A DNA stretch of 64,000 bases from Fidelibacterota bacterium (GCA_947472795.1 CANJBL010000001.1:62001-126000), one strand, 5' to 3'. Counted from the stretch's first letter, positions 8,693 through 17,109 are shown. Notes: generated from the sequence alone by a model not told the origin. Translations and numbers: made by a program.

Positions 8693-10120
8693 ATGCGTAT
8701 GTTGCGGATGACGTTGCCTAGTTTTGCATTGATGGCCCTTGCCTCATGCGCCTCCATGACACCGCCCGCACTGACTTTGCCTGAGACCTGGCGCAGCACC
8801 GCACTCGTCAGCGAACAAACGCCGGTCGAGGAGTTGACCTCGCAGTGGTGGGAGCGCTTCAACAGTCCGGAGCTGAACCGCCTCATCACCCAAGCTTTCG
8901 ATCGTAACCACGACCTGAAGGGCGCGCTTGCCCGCGTGCTGCAAACGGAAGCCAACGCGCGCAGCACCAGCGCGGGCTTCTTCCCCAGCATCTCGGCGGG
9001 CGTGAGCGGCAGCCGCACCGAGCGCCAGCAGCCGAACGGGCCCGACGTCGCGAGCAGGGGATATCAGGGCACCTTGCAGGCGGCATACCAAGTGGACCTC
9101 TTCGGGCAGATCCGCAACGCGGCGGCGTCCGCCAACCGGCGCTTGGAGTCCAGCCTCTACGACCGCGAGACCGTTGCCATCACGCTCGTCTCCAGTGTCA
9201 TCACCTCGTATCTGCAAGTTCTCTCCGCGCGCGAGCGCCTGCAACTCACGACCGAGCGCCTGAAGAATGCCGAAGAGATCCTGCGCCTCCTGGAGACTCA
9301 ACGCCGCGTGGGCGTGCTCTCCGATCTTGAACTCGCCCAACAGCGCAGTGCGCTCGCCAGCCAGCGGGCCGCGCTGCCCGGCTTGCGGCTTGCCGAGCGT
9401 CAATCGCTCAATGGTCTTGCTGTGCTCCTGGGGCAGAATCCTGAAGGCTTCGATATTCAGGGTCGCGCGCTGACGGAGCTGTCCTTGCCCGTGATCGCAT
9501 CAGGCATTCCCTCGACACTGCTCATGCGCCGCCCGGACCTGCGCAGCGCCGAATCGGGTTTACGTGCCGCCAACTTTGACGTGGCCGGCGCGCGCGCCGC
9601 GCGCTTCCCCAGCATTCAACTCACGGCGTCCGGCGGATCATCGTCGGGCGCGCTGGCCGATCTTTTTGCCACCGGCACGTTTTTCTACACGTTGGGAGCC
9701 TCTGCCTCTGAGACCATCTTCGCGGGCGGACGTCTGCTGGCCCAGGAGCAAGGGGCACGCGCACGCTATCTGGAATTGTCCGAGGATTATCAGCAGTCGG
9801 TCATCGCCGCCTTCCGCGACGTAGAGAACGCTTTGGAAGCCGTGTCGCAGAACGGCCAGCAATACGACCTGGCGCGCGAAGCCTCGACCCAGGCCGACTT
9901 GGCCTATCGTCTGGCACAACTGCGCTACCGCACGGGCTCGGCGGATTTCCAAACGGTTCTGAATGCGCAGAATTCCGCCTTCTCGGCGCAGGAATCCGTC
10001 GTGCAGGGCGAACTGTCGCGCTTTTCGGCGGTTGTCAGCCTGACGCTTGCCTTGGGTGGCGGATGGGACGGCGCGACCCCAGATAAGCCGTCCATGGATG
10101 CGGTGTATCAACCCCTTTAA
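8693..10120 (+). CDS. NodT-type outer membrane efflux lipoprotein (TolC family)
   Basis: A 475-residue outer-membrane factor forming the exit duct of the MacAB-type system. A lipoprotein signal with lipobox LASC ends near residue 20, followed by SQWWERFNSPELNRLI, typical of the NodT/OprM family, and two OEP repeats rich in heptad-like Gln/Ala/Leu segments (about residues 60-240 and 270-450), including the MRRPDLRSAE motif. An in-frame TTG lies at 8678, directly after the macB stop, but GGAG nine bases before the ATG at 8693 favours the later start. It completes a three-gene tripartite operon. Confidence 0.9.
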   Translation: MRMLRMTLPSFALMALASCASMTPPALTLPETWRSTALVSEQTPVEELTSQWWERFNSPELNRLITQAFDRNHDLKGALARVLQTEANARSTSAGFFPSISAGVSGSRTERQQPNGPDVASRGYQGTLQAAYQVDLFGQIRNAAASANRRLESSLYDRETVAITLVSSVITSYLQVLSARERLQLTTERLKNAEEILRLLETQRRVGVLSDLELAQQRSALASQRAALPGLRLAERQSLNGLAVLLGQNPEGFDIQGRALTELSLPVIASGIPSTLLMRRPDLRSAESGLRAANFDVAGARAARFPSIQLTASGGSSSGALADLFATGTFFYTLGASASETIFAGGRLLAQEQGARARYLELSEDYQQSVIAAFRDVENALEAVSQNGQQYDLAREASTQADLAYRLAQLRYRTGSADFQTVLNAQNSAFSAQESVVQGELSRFSAVVSLTLALGGGWDGATPDKPSMDAVYQPL

Positions 10121-10148
10121 AAGCGGGCCGCTCTGAAGGAGGAGACAC

Positions 10149-10787
10149 ATGTTTCTCGCCAAAAACAGAATGCCCAGCGCCACGGATGCTCTGCCCGGCC
10201 GTGCCGATGCCATGCCCGTGCCCGAAAAACACTTCGTCAACGGCAATCGTTTGAAGGGACCATTCCCAGAGGGTCTTGAGACAGCCATGTTTGGCCTCGG
10301 CTGCTTCTGGGGTGTAGAGAAACTGTTCTGGAAAATTCCCGGCGTGTATTCGACGCAAGTGGGCTACGCCGGCGGCTTCACGCCCAACGCCACCTACCGC
10401 GAAGTGTGCAGCGGTCAGACCGGCCACAACGAAGTGGTGCGTGTGCAGTATGACCCTTCGAAAGTCTCCTATGAGACGTTGTTGAAAAAATTCTGGGAGG
10501 GCCACGACCCGACGCAAGGCATGCGCCAAGGCAACGACGTGGGCACGCAGTACCGCTCGGGCATCTATGTATTTAACGAGGCACAGCGCCGCGTGGCTGA
10601 AGCCTCAAAGGCGGCTTACGAAAAGGCGCTCAAGGAAAAAAGCTACGGCGGCGTCACCACGGAAATCATCGACGCACCGACGTTCTACTATGCCGAAGAC
10701 TATCATCAGCAATATCTCGCTAAGAATCCCGGCGGCTATTGCGGGCATGGCGGCACCGGTATCGTCTGCCCCGCCTTTCCGGCGTAA
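10149..10787 (+). CDS. msrA: peptide methionine-S-sulfoxide reductase
   Basis: A 212-residue MsrA, which reduces the S-epimer of methionine sulfoxide in oxidised proteins and free amino acid. The catalytic GLGCFWG motif has Cys52. Downstream [16 protein letters not shown] and [11 protein letters not shown] blocks match the family, and Cys residues in the C-terminal GGYCGHGG region can act as resolving cysteines. A strong Shine-Dalgarno (AGGAGGAG) precedes the ATG. The ~45-residue N-terminal extension has no clear export signal, so the enzyme is probably cytoplasmic. It follows the efflux operon by 28 bases and precedes a GFA-type gene. Confidence 0.95.
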   Translation: MFLAKNRMPSATDALPGRADAMPVPEKHFVNGNRLKGPFPEGLETAMFGLGCFWGVEKLFWKIPGVYSTQVGYAGGFTPNATYREVCSGQTGHNEVVRVQYDPSKVSYETLLKKFWEGHDPTQGMRQGNDVGTQYRSGIYVFNEAQRRVAEASKAAYEKALKEKSYGGVTTEIIDAPTFYYAEDYHQQYLAKNPGGYCGHGGTGIVCPAFPA

Positions 10788-10798
10788 GGATTACGCAG

Positions 10799-11176
10799 AT
10801 GCAAACCTATGAGGGCGGTTGTCATTGCGGTCGTGTGCGGTTCCGTGTGCGCGGTGACCTTGCCGATACGCTGGACTGCAACTGCTCGGTCTGCACCAAA
10901 AAAGGATTTCTGCATCTCATCGTGCGGCCGGAACACTTCACATGCGTCTCGGGTGAAGATGCGTTGACGGCATACCGGTTCAACACCGGCACCGCGAAGC
11001 ACCTTTTCTGCGCCACCTGCGGCATTGCACCCTTCTATGTGCCGCGCTCTGACCCGGACAAAATCGACGTCAACGTGCGTTGCTTGGATAACATCGATGT
11101 TGGAACGCTGCGCCCGAAACCCTTCGACGGACGGAATTGGGATGCGGCCAACGCCGCCCATCACGCGAACGACTAA
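10799..11176 (+). CDS. GFA-type (glutathione-dependent formaldehyde-activating-like) zinc protein
   Basis: A 125-residue protein of the GFA/CENP-V fold. Zinc-binding cysteines are visible in GGCHCGRVRF (about residue 8), DCNCSVCTKKG (about 30) and CATCGIAPFY (about 78), the classic spacing of the family. The founding member was proposed to condense glutathione with formaldehyde; most members lack assigned chemistry. The ATG at 10799 lies 11 bases after the msrA stop, so the two are probably co-transcribed, giving a loose thiol/oxidative-stress theme. The upstream open frame overlaps msrA and is not used. Confidence 0.85.
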   Translation: MQTYEGGCHCGRVRFRVRGDLADTLDCNCSVCTKKGFLHLIVRPEHFTCVSGEDALTAYRFNTGTAKHLFCATCGIAPFYVPRSDPDKIDVNVRCLDNIDVGTLRPKPFDGRNWDAANAAHHAND

Positions 11177-11185
11177 GCCGATCTC

Positions 11186-12277
11186 TTAGACGAACCGCAG
11201 CGCGTACACCGGCGGCAGGTGCGCCGAGAGCAGGCTCCAGGCTTCGCCGCCATTGTCGGACGTCCATACCGCGCCCGTCGTGGAACCCATGGCCAGGCGC
11301 TGGCCCGTGCGGTCGACGACAAGGCCGTGCCGGTAGATGAGATCGAAGGCATTCTCCTGTGGCAAGCCGGCGCGCAACACGTCGAAAGTTTCCCCACCAT
11401 CGCGTGTGCGCTGAACGACGATTTTGCCGTCGACGGGATAACGGTGTTCGTCCTTCTGGGCCGGAGCGAACCACGCCGTCGATGGGTCTTGGGGATGAAC
11501 CGCAACAGCAAAGCCGAACTTCGACACCGGCGCTGTGGTGATCTCGTGCCAGCTCTTCAGATCATCCGTGGAGCGGAAGATACCGTTGTGGTGCTGGATC
11601 CAATAAACCTTGGGATCGGCCGGACACTGCACCATCAAGTGGGCGTCCTGGATATCAGGATCGAATTGCTTGTCCGGCGGCATGAACTCCGCGCGCAGGC
11701 CCTGGCCCGCCACGGTCCAGGTCTTGCCGCCATCTTCCGTCAGCGTGACGCCGCCGCACGACACTGCCACCGCGACCCGTTTGGCATCGCGCGGGTCCAC
11801 ACATATAGAGTGCAGCGCTGTATCCACCGTGCCGCCGCCGAACCACTTCTTGCGGGTCGGCAAATTCCATAGACCTTCGTTCAAGGTCCAGGTGTCGCCG
11901 TTGTCGGCGGAATGGAACAACGCGGCGGGTGCCGTACCGATCCACAACGTGCCGGGCTTAGCCGGGTCCGCCCACTCCATAGCCCAGATGGCATTGACCG
12001 CGGGCGCCTTCTCATCCTTCTCGCCGCCGTCCTGCTTGGGGAACTGCGGCGCTTGAAGTTCCGTCCAGGTCGTGCCGCCGTCGGTTGAACGATGCAATTT
12101 CGTCCCGAAATGCCCGAAATTGAGCGCGGCAAAAAGCGTGCGGTGGTCGGGCGAGACCAGAACCATGGACACAGGTGAGCCCAGGAACGCAGTCGCGACG
12201 TGGCGCCAGACATTTCCCGTTTGCTCATAGGTCATCAGACCTTTGCGCGATGCGATGTAAAGCCGCTCAGCCATCAT
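11186..12277 (-). CDS. BNR/WD40-like beta-propeller protein
   Basis: A 363-residue protein built of sialidase-type BNR (Asp-box) repeats: STDGGTTWTE, SADNGDTWTL, TEDGGKTWTV, STDDLKSWHE, TRDGGETFDV and TSDNGGEAWSL are evenly spread and predict a six- or seven-bladed propeller. There is no signal peptide, so it appears cytoplasmic, unlike secreted sialidases, and no sialidase catalytic set is evident. Its ATG overlaps the stop of the MoaD/ThiS-like gene by one base (TGATG), indicating translational coupling. A TTG just upstream and a second ATG three bases later are alternative starts. Function is unknown; a scaffold for the Gly-Gly protein is plausible inference. Confidence 0.8.
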   Translation of the reverse strand: MMAERLYIASRKGLMTYEQTGNVWRHVATAFLGSPVSMVLVSPDHRTLFAALNFGHFGTKLHRSTDGGTTWTELQAPQFPKQDGGEKDEKAPAVNAIWAMEWADPAKPGTLWIGTAPAALFHSADNGDTWTLNEGLWNLPTRKKWFGGGTVDTALHSICVDPRDAKRVAVAVSCGGVTLTEDGGKTWTVAGQGLRAEFMPPDKQFDPDIQDAHLMVQCPADPKVYWIQHHNGIFRSTDDLKSWHEITTAPVSKFGFAVAVHPQDPSTAWFAPAQKDEHRYPVDGKIVVQRTRDGGETFDVLRAGLPQENAFDLIYRHGLVVDRTGQRLAMGSTTGAVWTSDNGGEAWSLLSAHLPPVYALRFV

Positions 12278-12543
12278 CAACCCCCGGAAAGAGCCTGCAT
12301 GATGTAAAGCTCGCTGTCAGGCCGCAGCGGATGATCGAGCATATTCTTGCGCACATGTTCACCGTCAACAAAGACGGCGATGTGCAGGCGCAGGCGATCC
12401 TGATCATCGAGGACATAGCCGCGCAACATTGGATAACGGCCAAAGACATGACGCAAGGCTTCGGCTACGTTATGTCCATCAACAACTATCGCTCCATCCG
12501 GTGCGACGGATTTCAGGTGAGCCGTGAAGAAGACGTTGGCCAT
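12277..12543 (-). CDS. MoaD/ThiS-like ubiquitin-fold small protein
   Basis: An 88-residue protein with a beta-grasp-type pattern that ends in LSGG; the C-terminal Gly-Gly is the residue pair adenylated and thiocarboxylated in MoaD and ThiS. Motifs include ALRHVFGRYPMLRGYVLD and SELYIMQALSGG. The ATG at 12543 has AGGAG upstream; the longer open frame to 12606 is not needed. No E1-like MoeB/ThiF, MoaE or cysteine desulfurase gene is nearby. It is coupled to the propeller gene downstream on the same strand. It may be a sulfur carrier or a protein modifier; molybdopterin synthesis is less likely given the missing partners. Confidence 0.78.
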   Translation of the reverse strand: MANVFFTAHLKSVAPDGAIVVDGHNVAEALRHVFGRYPMLRGYVLDDQDRLRLHIAVFVDGEHVRKNMLDHPLRPDSELYIMQALSGG

Positions 12544-12630
12544 GCGTGATGCTCCTAAGACCCATGGTGCAGAACCGCGTCGCTTGAGACAAGACTCCCT
12601 GCCCACTACGATGCGCCGATAGGGGTTGTC

Positions 12631-13653
12631 ATGAACGCGCCGTTCGCCGAAGCCAGGGCCGCACTACTGGCTGACTATAGAAAAGGTGCCGGTGGCGCCG
12701 ATATCCTGCGGCGTTTGGACGCGGCTGTGACCGAGCCTCTGGACCGCAGCGCCGAGAACGCCGAGCTTCTGCTGGCGCACGCTCAACTCGCCTGGATCGC
12801 CGATCAGCGCAACCCCAATGCCAGCCGCGCACGCCAGTCCGCCGAGCGTCTCATCGAGATGGTGCCGGACCTTGCCGACGGCTACCGGCTTTTTGGTTTT
12901 GCCTGCCTTACGCGGCGCGAATATCGCGATGCCTTCCTCGCGCTTTCGGCGGTGAAGACGATCCCCACGCCCATGACACTCGACAATTTTCGCGCCCTCG
13001 CGCGCTTTCTCATGAGTGGCGTGCCTAAGGTCAGCTTTCCTTTGGCCGGCGAGACCTACGCTTTCGACCTCACCACGCACAATGCCGCCGCCATTGAGTC
13101 CAGCGCCTTCCATAGTGTGGGCCTCTTGACCGAGTGGGAAGAATTGCAATATCTCGCGACACTTCTGGACCCGGCGAAAGTGAAACGTATCGCCGAAGTC
13201 GGCGTGCTGCTGGGTAATCACACGGCGTTCTTCCTCAAGACCCTGAAGCCGTCGCACATCACACTCATCGATGCCGATCCCGCCAATACAGCCTTCATCG
13301 CCCGCACCGTCGCCTACAACCGCGCGAGTCCACATCCCGAAGTGCGCCAGGAAACGGCCTTCGTCGGGGCGGCGACGGGCGAGATCACCTTCGCCGGCAC
13401 CAAGGTTCCCGTGCGGCCCCTGACGGCGCTGGTGGAAGGTCCGGTGGATTTCCTGAAGATCGACGTGGACGGCGGCGAGGAGACGCTGCTGCAAGGTGCA
13501 GCTCCCGTTATCGAGAACACAAAACCAATCGTCATGATTGAGACCACGCCACGCACACATACGCCCGTGGAACAGTGGTTCACCGCGCGCGGCTACACCA
13601 CACGCAAAGTCTTCGACCACGGCGACTACCGCAACGTGGTGCTGATGCCATGA
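12631..13653 (+). CDS. FkbM-family methyltransferase with helical N-terminal region
   Basis: A 340-residue protein. About residues 1-135 form a helical, TPR-like region (RSAENAELLLAHAQLAW, ADGYRLFGFACLTRREYRDA). The rest is an FkbM-type SAM-dependent O-methyltransferase: RIAEVGVLLGNHTAFF is the SAM-binding loop, ITLIDADPAN the acidic strand, and DFLKIDVDGGEETLLQG the FkbM hallmark. Such enzymes usually methylate sugar hydroxyls in surface glycans. Its stop overlaps the next start by four bases (ATGA), and it opens a four-gene plus-strand operon with a probable glycosyltransferase and a second FkbM enzyme. Confidence 0.85.
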   Translation: MNAPFAEARAALLADYRKGAGGADILRRLDAAVTEPLDRSAENAELLLAHAQLAWIADQRNPNASRARQSAERLIEMVPDLADGYRLFGFACLTRREYRDAFLALSAVKTIPTPMTLDNFRALARFLMSGVPKVSFPLAGETYAFDLTTHNAAAIESSAFHSVGLLTEWEELQYLATLLDPAKVKRIAEVGVLLGNHTAFFLKTLKPSHITLIDADPANTAFIARTVAYNRASPHPEVRQETAFVGAATGEITFAGTKVPVRPLTALVEGPVDFLKIDVDGGEETLLQGAAPVIENTKPIVMIETTPRTHTPVEQWFTARGYTTRKVFDHGDYRNVVLMP

Positions 13654-14681
13654 ACCCGGAAGCAGCACGTAAAGCCTTCGGCAAAGGCATCTACCTGCAT
13701 GCGGCGGGGGGGCCCCTCACTCACAACGCCGGCTGTCTCGCCGAAGGCCTGATGGAGTTGGGCATTCCGGTGAAACTCAACACCGACAAGATCACCGCGC
13801 GGCCGGTCTCCATGCCGTTGGCGGGCGTTGATCTCGCGTCCTTGGTCTCGCCCGCCTATACAAACCTTGCGGGCTATGTGGTGGATATCACGCACACCAA
13901 TGCGTATGTGCCTTTTGAGGGTGTGCCGCCGGCGCGTGTGATCTATCTCAACCAAAGCGACGCTGCCGCCTTCTCGCGCCTGCCCGACGATCAGGTTCTG
14001 CTGGTGGCGCACGAGAATAGCTTTGCCGACAAAGGTGGCGTGCGCCGTCCCATCGCTTTTGGTTTAAGCAAACGGCTCATCGCCGCCACGGAAAAGCGTC
14101 CGGCTTTTTTTGCGCGGCAACACGGCGCTTTGCGCAACTTCCGCCCCACGCTCAATCAGGGTGTGCGCGCCCTTCTGGACATCGCTTTCGTGCCGCATCT
14201 TGCGCGGCATATGCCCGTGGACTCTTCCTTACGCAAAGCCGATGCCTATCTCGCGGCCTTACTGAGCAATTCCGTTTGCCTCGCCTACGGCGGCGACTTC
14301 TACAGCCCCATCGCCGATAATCCCTGGTTCGCGAAACACGAACCCGCCACAGCCGAAGCGCATGCATTTAAGCACTTGTCGGCGCCGGCAATGGTGTTGC
14401 GCTGGGACAGCTTTCGCCTGTGGGAATCCTTCGCCGCCGGCTGCCTGACAGTGCATCTCGATTTCGCCAAGTATGGCTTCGCGCTGCCGGTGATGCCGGA
14501 ACCCTGGGTGCATTACGCACCGCTTGACCTCGACAACCTCGTTGGGTCCGTCGAAGAACTTCTGGACCGCGAGAAGCAATGGCCCGACATCGCCGAAGCC
14601 GGGCGCGCGTGGGCTATCCAGCATTACGCGCCCACGCCCACCGCCCTGCGTGCGCTCGCCGTGCTTACCGTGCGCTCTTAA
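13650..14681 (+). CDS. probable glycosyltransferase-like protein
   Basis: A 343-residue protein of no family I can name with certainty. The pattern is GT-B-like: an N-terminal half with YLHAAGGPLTHNAGCLAEGL and VIYLNQSDAAAF, and a C-terminal half with RWDSFRLWESFAAGCLTVHL, which resembles the nucleotide-sugar-binding E-(x)-A-A-G segment of glycosyltransferases (Glu and Ala-Ala-Gly before a hydrophobic strand), then a terminal helix with EAGRAWAIQHYAPTPTALR. There is no signal peptide or membrane helix. It is coupled to the FkbM gene upstream by an ATGA overlap. The glycosyltransferase role is inferred from fold-like motifs and context. Confidence 0.6.
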   Translation: MNPEAARKAFGKGIYLHAAGGPLTHNAGCLAEGLMELGIPVKLNTDKITARPVSMPLAGVDLASLVSPAYTNLAGYVVDITHTNAYVPFEGVPPARVIYLNQSDAAAFSRLPDDQVLLVAHENSFADKGGVRRPIAFGLSKRLIAATEKRPAFFARQHGALRNFRPTLNQGVRALLDIAFVPHLARHMPVDSSLRKADAYLAALLSNSVCLAYGGDFYSPIADNPWFAKHEPATAEAHAFKHLSAPAMVLRWDSFRLWESFAAGCLTVHLDFAKYGFALPVMPEPWVHYAPLDLDNLVGSVEELLDREKQWPDIAEAGRAWAIQHYAPTPTALRALAVLTVRS

Positions 14682-14720
14682 CAGCTTGCCTCCCCAACAA
14701 GGGCGGACTATGACCGTGCC

Positions 14721-14879
14721 ATGCAGATGATCCTGCTTTATTTCTTTCTGGCGCTGGTGATCCTGGGCGGTGTGATGCTGGCCGTTCCCGATGACACGCC
14801 TGCCGGCGCGACGGCCACCGAACAGCCCTTTTCGCCGCGCGATATTCTCCTTCAGGTAAAACCCCAGGGAAACCAATGA
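14721..14879 (+). CDS. 52-residue single-pass membrane protein
   Basis: A short gene beginning MQMILLYFFLALVILGGVML: one hydrophobic helix (about residues 3-22), then a polar tail with DDTPAGATATEQPF and ending in KPQGNQ. Its TGA overlaps the ATG of the downstream FkbM gene by four bases (ATGA), the same coupling seen at the other end of this operon, and it fills the otherwise unexplained gap between two co-directional genes. No homologue is recognised. The Shine-Dalgarno is weak (GGGCGGA about 12 bases upstream). It may be a membrane anchor or assembly factor for the glycan enzymes. Confidence 0.55.
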   Translation: MQMILLYFFLALVILGGVMLAVPDDTPAGATATEQPFSPRDILLQVKPQGNQ

Positions 14880-15643
14880 GCATGCCCGCTGAAGTCCCTG
14901 CTGGCTGGACGCCCCCGTACTCTTTCGAGGAGCGGGTGAAGTACGCGCTTGTACCGCCGCGCCTCTATATGTGGCGGCTTATCCGCAAGCACTTGCGCAA
15001 GGGCGAGCCGGAATTGAAAATCCTGCCGCAGATTGTCCCAAAGGGCCGCATCGCCATCGACGTCGGCGCGAACAAGGGCGTGTACAGCCACCTGCTGGCC
15101 CGCGTCGCGCAGAGCGTGGAGGCCTTCGAGCCCAATCCTAAAATCTACCGCATCCTCACACGCGCTTTGCCGCGCAACGTGACCGCTCATCAGGTGGCAT
15201 TGTCGGATCGCGTCGGCACGGCGGAGTTGATCGTACCCATGTACGGCGGCGGCTTCTCCAACCAGACAGCCTCGCTGAACCCACGCAAGCGCAACGAGGG
15301 CGCTGGTGTTGTGAAAGTGGCCCAACGTACGCTGGACTCCTACGGCTTTAACAATGTCGGCTTCATCAAGATCGACGTGGAAGGCTTTGAAGCTGCCGTG
15401 TTGGCCGGGGCGAAGGAAACCATCCTGCGCGAGCGGCCCGTCATGCAGATCGAGTTGGAGGAACAGCACACCGGCCTCACGATTGAAGAGTGCCTTGCCA
15501 GTGTGACGTCGCTGGGCATGGAAGCATTCTTCTTGCGAGACGGCACCTTGCGGCCTATCGCGGAGTTCGATCCGGTGCGCAACCGCGAAGCTTTCAAAAC
15601 CCGTGATGGCTACATCAACAACTTCATCTTCAAACCGAAATAG
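14876..15643 (+). CDS. FkbM-family SAM-dependent methyltransferase
   Basis: A 255-residue methyltransferase. AIDVGANKGVYSHLLA (about residue 60) is the SAM-binding motif I, VEAFEPNPKIYRIL binds the ribose, and FIKIDVEGFEAAVLAGAKE is the FkbM hallmark, followed by MQIELEEQHTGL. Unlike the upstream FkbM enzyme it has only a short N-terminal extension. It ends the four-gene operon and is translationally coupled to the 52-residue membrane protein. The likely role is O-methylation of a sugar in a surface polysaccharide; the acceptor is unknown. Confidence 0.88.
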   Translation: MSMPAEVPAGWTPPYSFEERVKYALVPPRLYMWRLIRKHLRKGEPELKILPQIVPKGRIAIDVGANKGVYSHLLARVAQSVEAFEPNPKIYRILTRALPRNVTAHQVALSDRVGTAELIVPMYGGGFSNQTASLNPRKRNEGAGVVKVAQRTLDSYGFNNVGFIKIDVEGFEAAVLAGAKETILRERPVMQIELEEQHTGLTIEECLASVTSLGMEAFFLRDGTLRPIAEFDPVRNREAFKTRDGYINNFIFKPK

Positions 15644-15662
15644 CCCGCCGCTTCCAAGGCTT

Positions 15663-15695
15663 AGGTTCGCTGGCTTGTAGCCATCCGGCGAACCT
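15663..15695 (+). other. strong hairpin after the FkbM operon
   Basis: AGGTTCGC and GCGAACCT form an eight-base-pair stem (15663-15670 with 15688-15695), with a small inner GGC/GCC pairing. No uridine run follows, so it is not a classical intrinsic terminator; it may mark the end of the glycan operon or be part of a leader for the next gene. Confidence 0.45.
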
Positions 15696-15711
15696 GATAA
15701 ACACGCGGCCC

Positions 15712-15769
15712 ATGGCACAGGTCATCCAGAGCAAACGAATTATGCACCCGGTTCTCTAACGAGACCGGG
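15712..15769 (+). promoter_or_regulatory. possible leader peptide and hairpin upstream of threonine ammonia-lyase
   Basis: A 15-codon frame (15712-15759) encodes MAQVIQSKRIMHPVL, with five branched-chain residues (Val, Ile, Ile, Val, Leu). Its stop codon lies in the loop of a hairpin whose arms, CCCGGT-CTC and GAG-ACCGGG, span 15747-15769. A branched-chain-rich leader ending in a hairpin 39 bases before ilvA would suit ribosome-mediated attenuation, but the Shine-Dalgarno is weak and no uridine tract follows, so the case is suggestive only. Confidence 0.25.
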
Positions 15770-15808
15770 ACACCCGTATTTCGTCTGCCTCTTTTCAGGA
15801 TCACCGCC

Positions 15809-17059
15809 ATGACTCCCTCATTTTCTTTTGACGCCCCCTCTCCGTCTTTGAATGCCGCCTTGGTGCATTCCGCTCGCGCGCGCACGCAAGGCCAGTTCAT
15901 CGTCACACCCACATTGAATCGCCCTGCTCTCTCGCAGCTCACCGGCTGCGAGGTGTTCATCAAGTACGAGAACATGCAGCACACGGGCTCGTTCAAATCG
16001 CGCGGCGCCATCGCCAAGCTCACCACGCTCAACGCCGAGCAGCGTACGGCAGGCGTGGTGTGCATGTCGGCCGGCAATCATGCGCAAGGTGTTGCCTTTC
16101 ACGCGACGCGACTTGGCATCCCCGCCACCATCGTCATGCCCAGGGGCACACCCTTCAACAAGACACGCAAAACCAGCGACTACGGCGGCCAGGTGGTGCT
16201 GGAGGGCGAGACGCTGGCGGACTCCGCAGCCGCAGCTCACCGGCTTGCCAAGGAGCATGGTTTCACGTTCATCCATCCTTACGACGATCCGGATGTCATC
16301 GCTGGTCAGGGCGTCATCGGCTTCGAGATGCTGGAGGCTGTGCCCGACCTCGATGTCATCGTTGTGCCCGTGGGTGGCGGCGGATTGATCGCAGGTCTCG
16401 CGCTGGGGGCGAAAGACATCACTCCGGAGATCGAGATCCTCGGCGTTGAGGCGGCACTTTATCCCGCCATGATCAATGCCGTCACCGGATCGCACAAGCC
16501 GTGCAGCGGATCGACGGTCGCGGAAGGCATCGCCGTGCGCGATGCCGGACGGCTGGCCGTGCCCATCGTCAAAGCTCTGGTGAAGGAAACGCTCACGGTC
16601 TCCGAGACTAATATGGAACGCGCCATCAGCATGTACGCCACCATGGCCAAGACCGTGGCCGAAGGTGCAGGCGCCGCACCGCTCGCCGCACTGCTGGAAT
16701 ACCCCTCCATGTTCAAAGACCGCAAAGTCGGCTTAGTCCTTTCCGGCGGCAACATCGATGCGCGCATGCTGTCTTCGGTGTTGATGCGCGATCTTGTGCG
16801 TGTCGGCCAAGTGTTGACGCTGTCCATCGAGATGCCTGACCGTCCCGGCTCGCTCTATGCCGTTGCGGGCATCTGCGCCGAGATGGGCGCCAATGTCTTG
16901 GAGGTCTCTCACGGACGTTTCGCGCTGGACTTGTCGGCCAATGCCGCGCGCCTGGCCATCACCATCGAAACGCGGGACGCTGCGCATGCGCAGGCGGTCA
17001 TGGACCGAATTCGTGCTGCCGGTTTCATGCTCTCCGTGCGCGACCCCAACGAAGCTTAA
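15809..17059 (+). CDS. ilvA: threonine ammonia-lyase with C-terminal ACT domain
   Basis: A 416-residue PLP enzyme that deaminates threonine to 2-oxobutyrate, the first step toward isoleucine. The PLP lysine is Lys63 in HTGSFKSRGA; SAGNHAQGVAFHA is the substrate loop and VPVGGGGLIAGLA the phosphate-binding glycine loop. Residues from about 335 (LTLSIEMPDRPGSLYAVAGI) form a single ACT domain, as in the IlvA/TdcB-type enzymes common in alphaproteobacteria; E. coli IlvA (514 residues) has a longer regulatory region. The gene stands alone, with a possible attenuator in its leader. Confidence 0.92.
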   Translation: MTPSFSFDAPSPSLNAALVHSARARTQGQFIVTPTLNRPALSQLTGCEVFIKYENMQHTGSFKSRGAIAKLTTLNAEQRTAGVVCMSAGNHAQGVAFHATRLGIPATIVMPRGTPFNKTRKTSDYGGQVVLEGETLADSAAAAHRLAKEHGFTFIHPYDDPDVIAGQGVIGFEMLEAVPDLDVIVVPVGGGGLIAGLALGAKDITPEIEILGVEAALYPAMINAVTGSHKPCSGSTVAEGIAVRDAGRLAVPIVKALVKETLTVSETNMERAISMYATMAKTVAEGAGAAPLAALLEYPSMFKDRKVGLVLSGGNIDARMLSSVLMRDLVRVGQVLTLSIEMPDRPGSLYAVAGICAEMGANVLEVSHGRFALDLSANAARLAITIETRDAAHAQAVMDRIRAAGFMLSVRDPNEA

Positions 17060-17109
17060 GGCTCCCAATGCTTTAGAGGCGGCATACACGCAACGAGAGC
17101 TGCGCTAGA

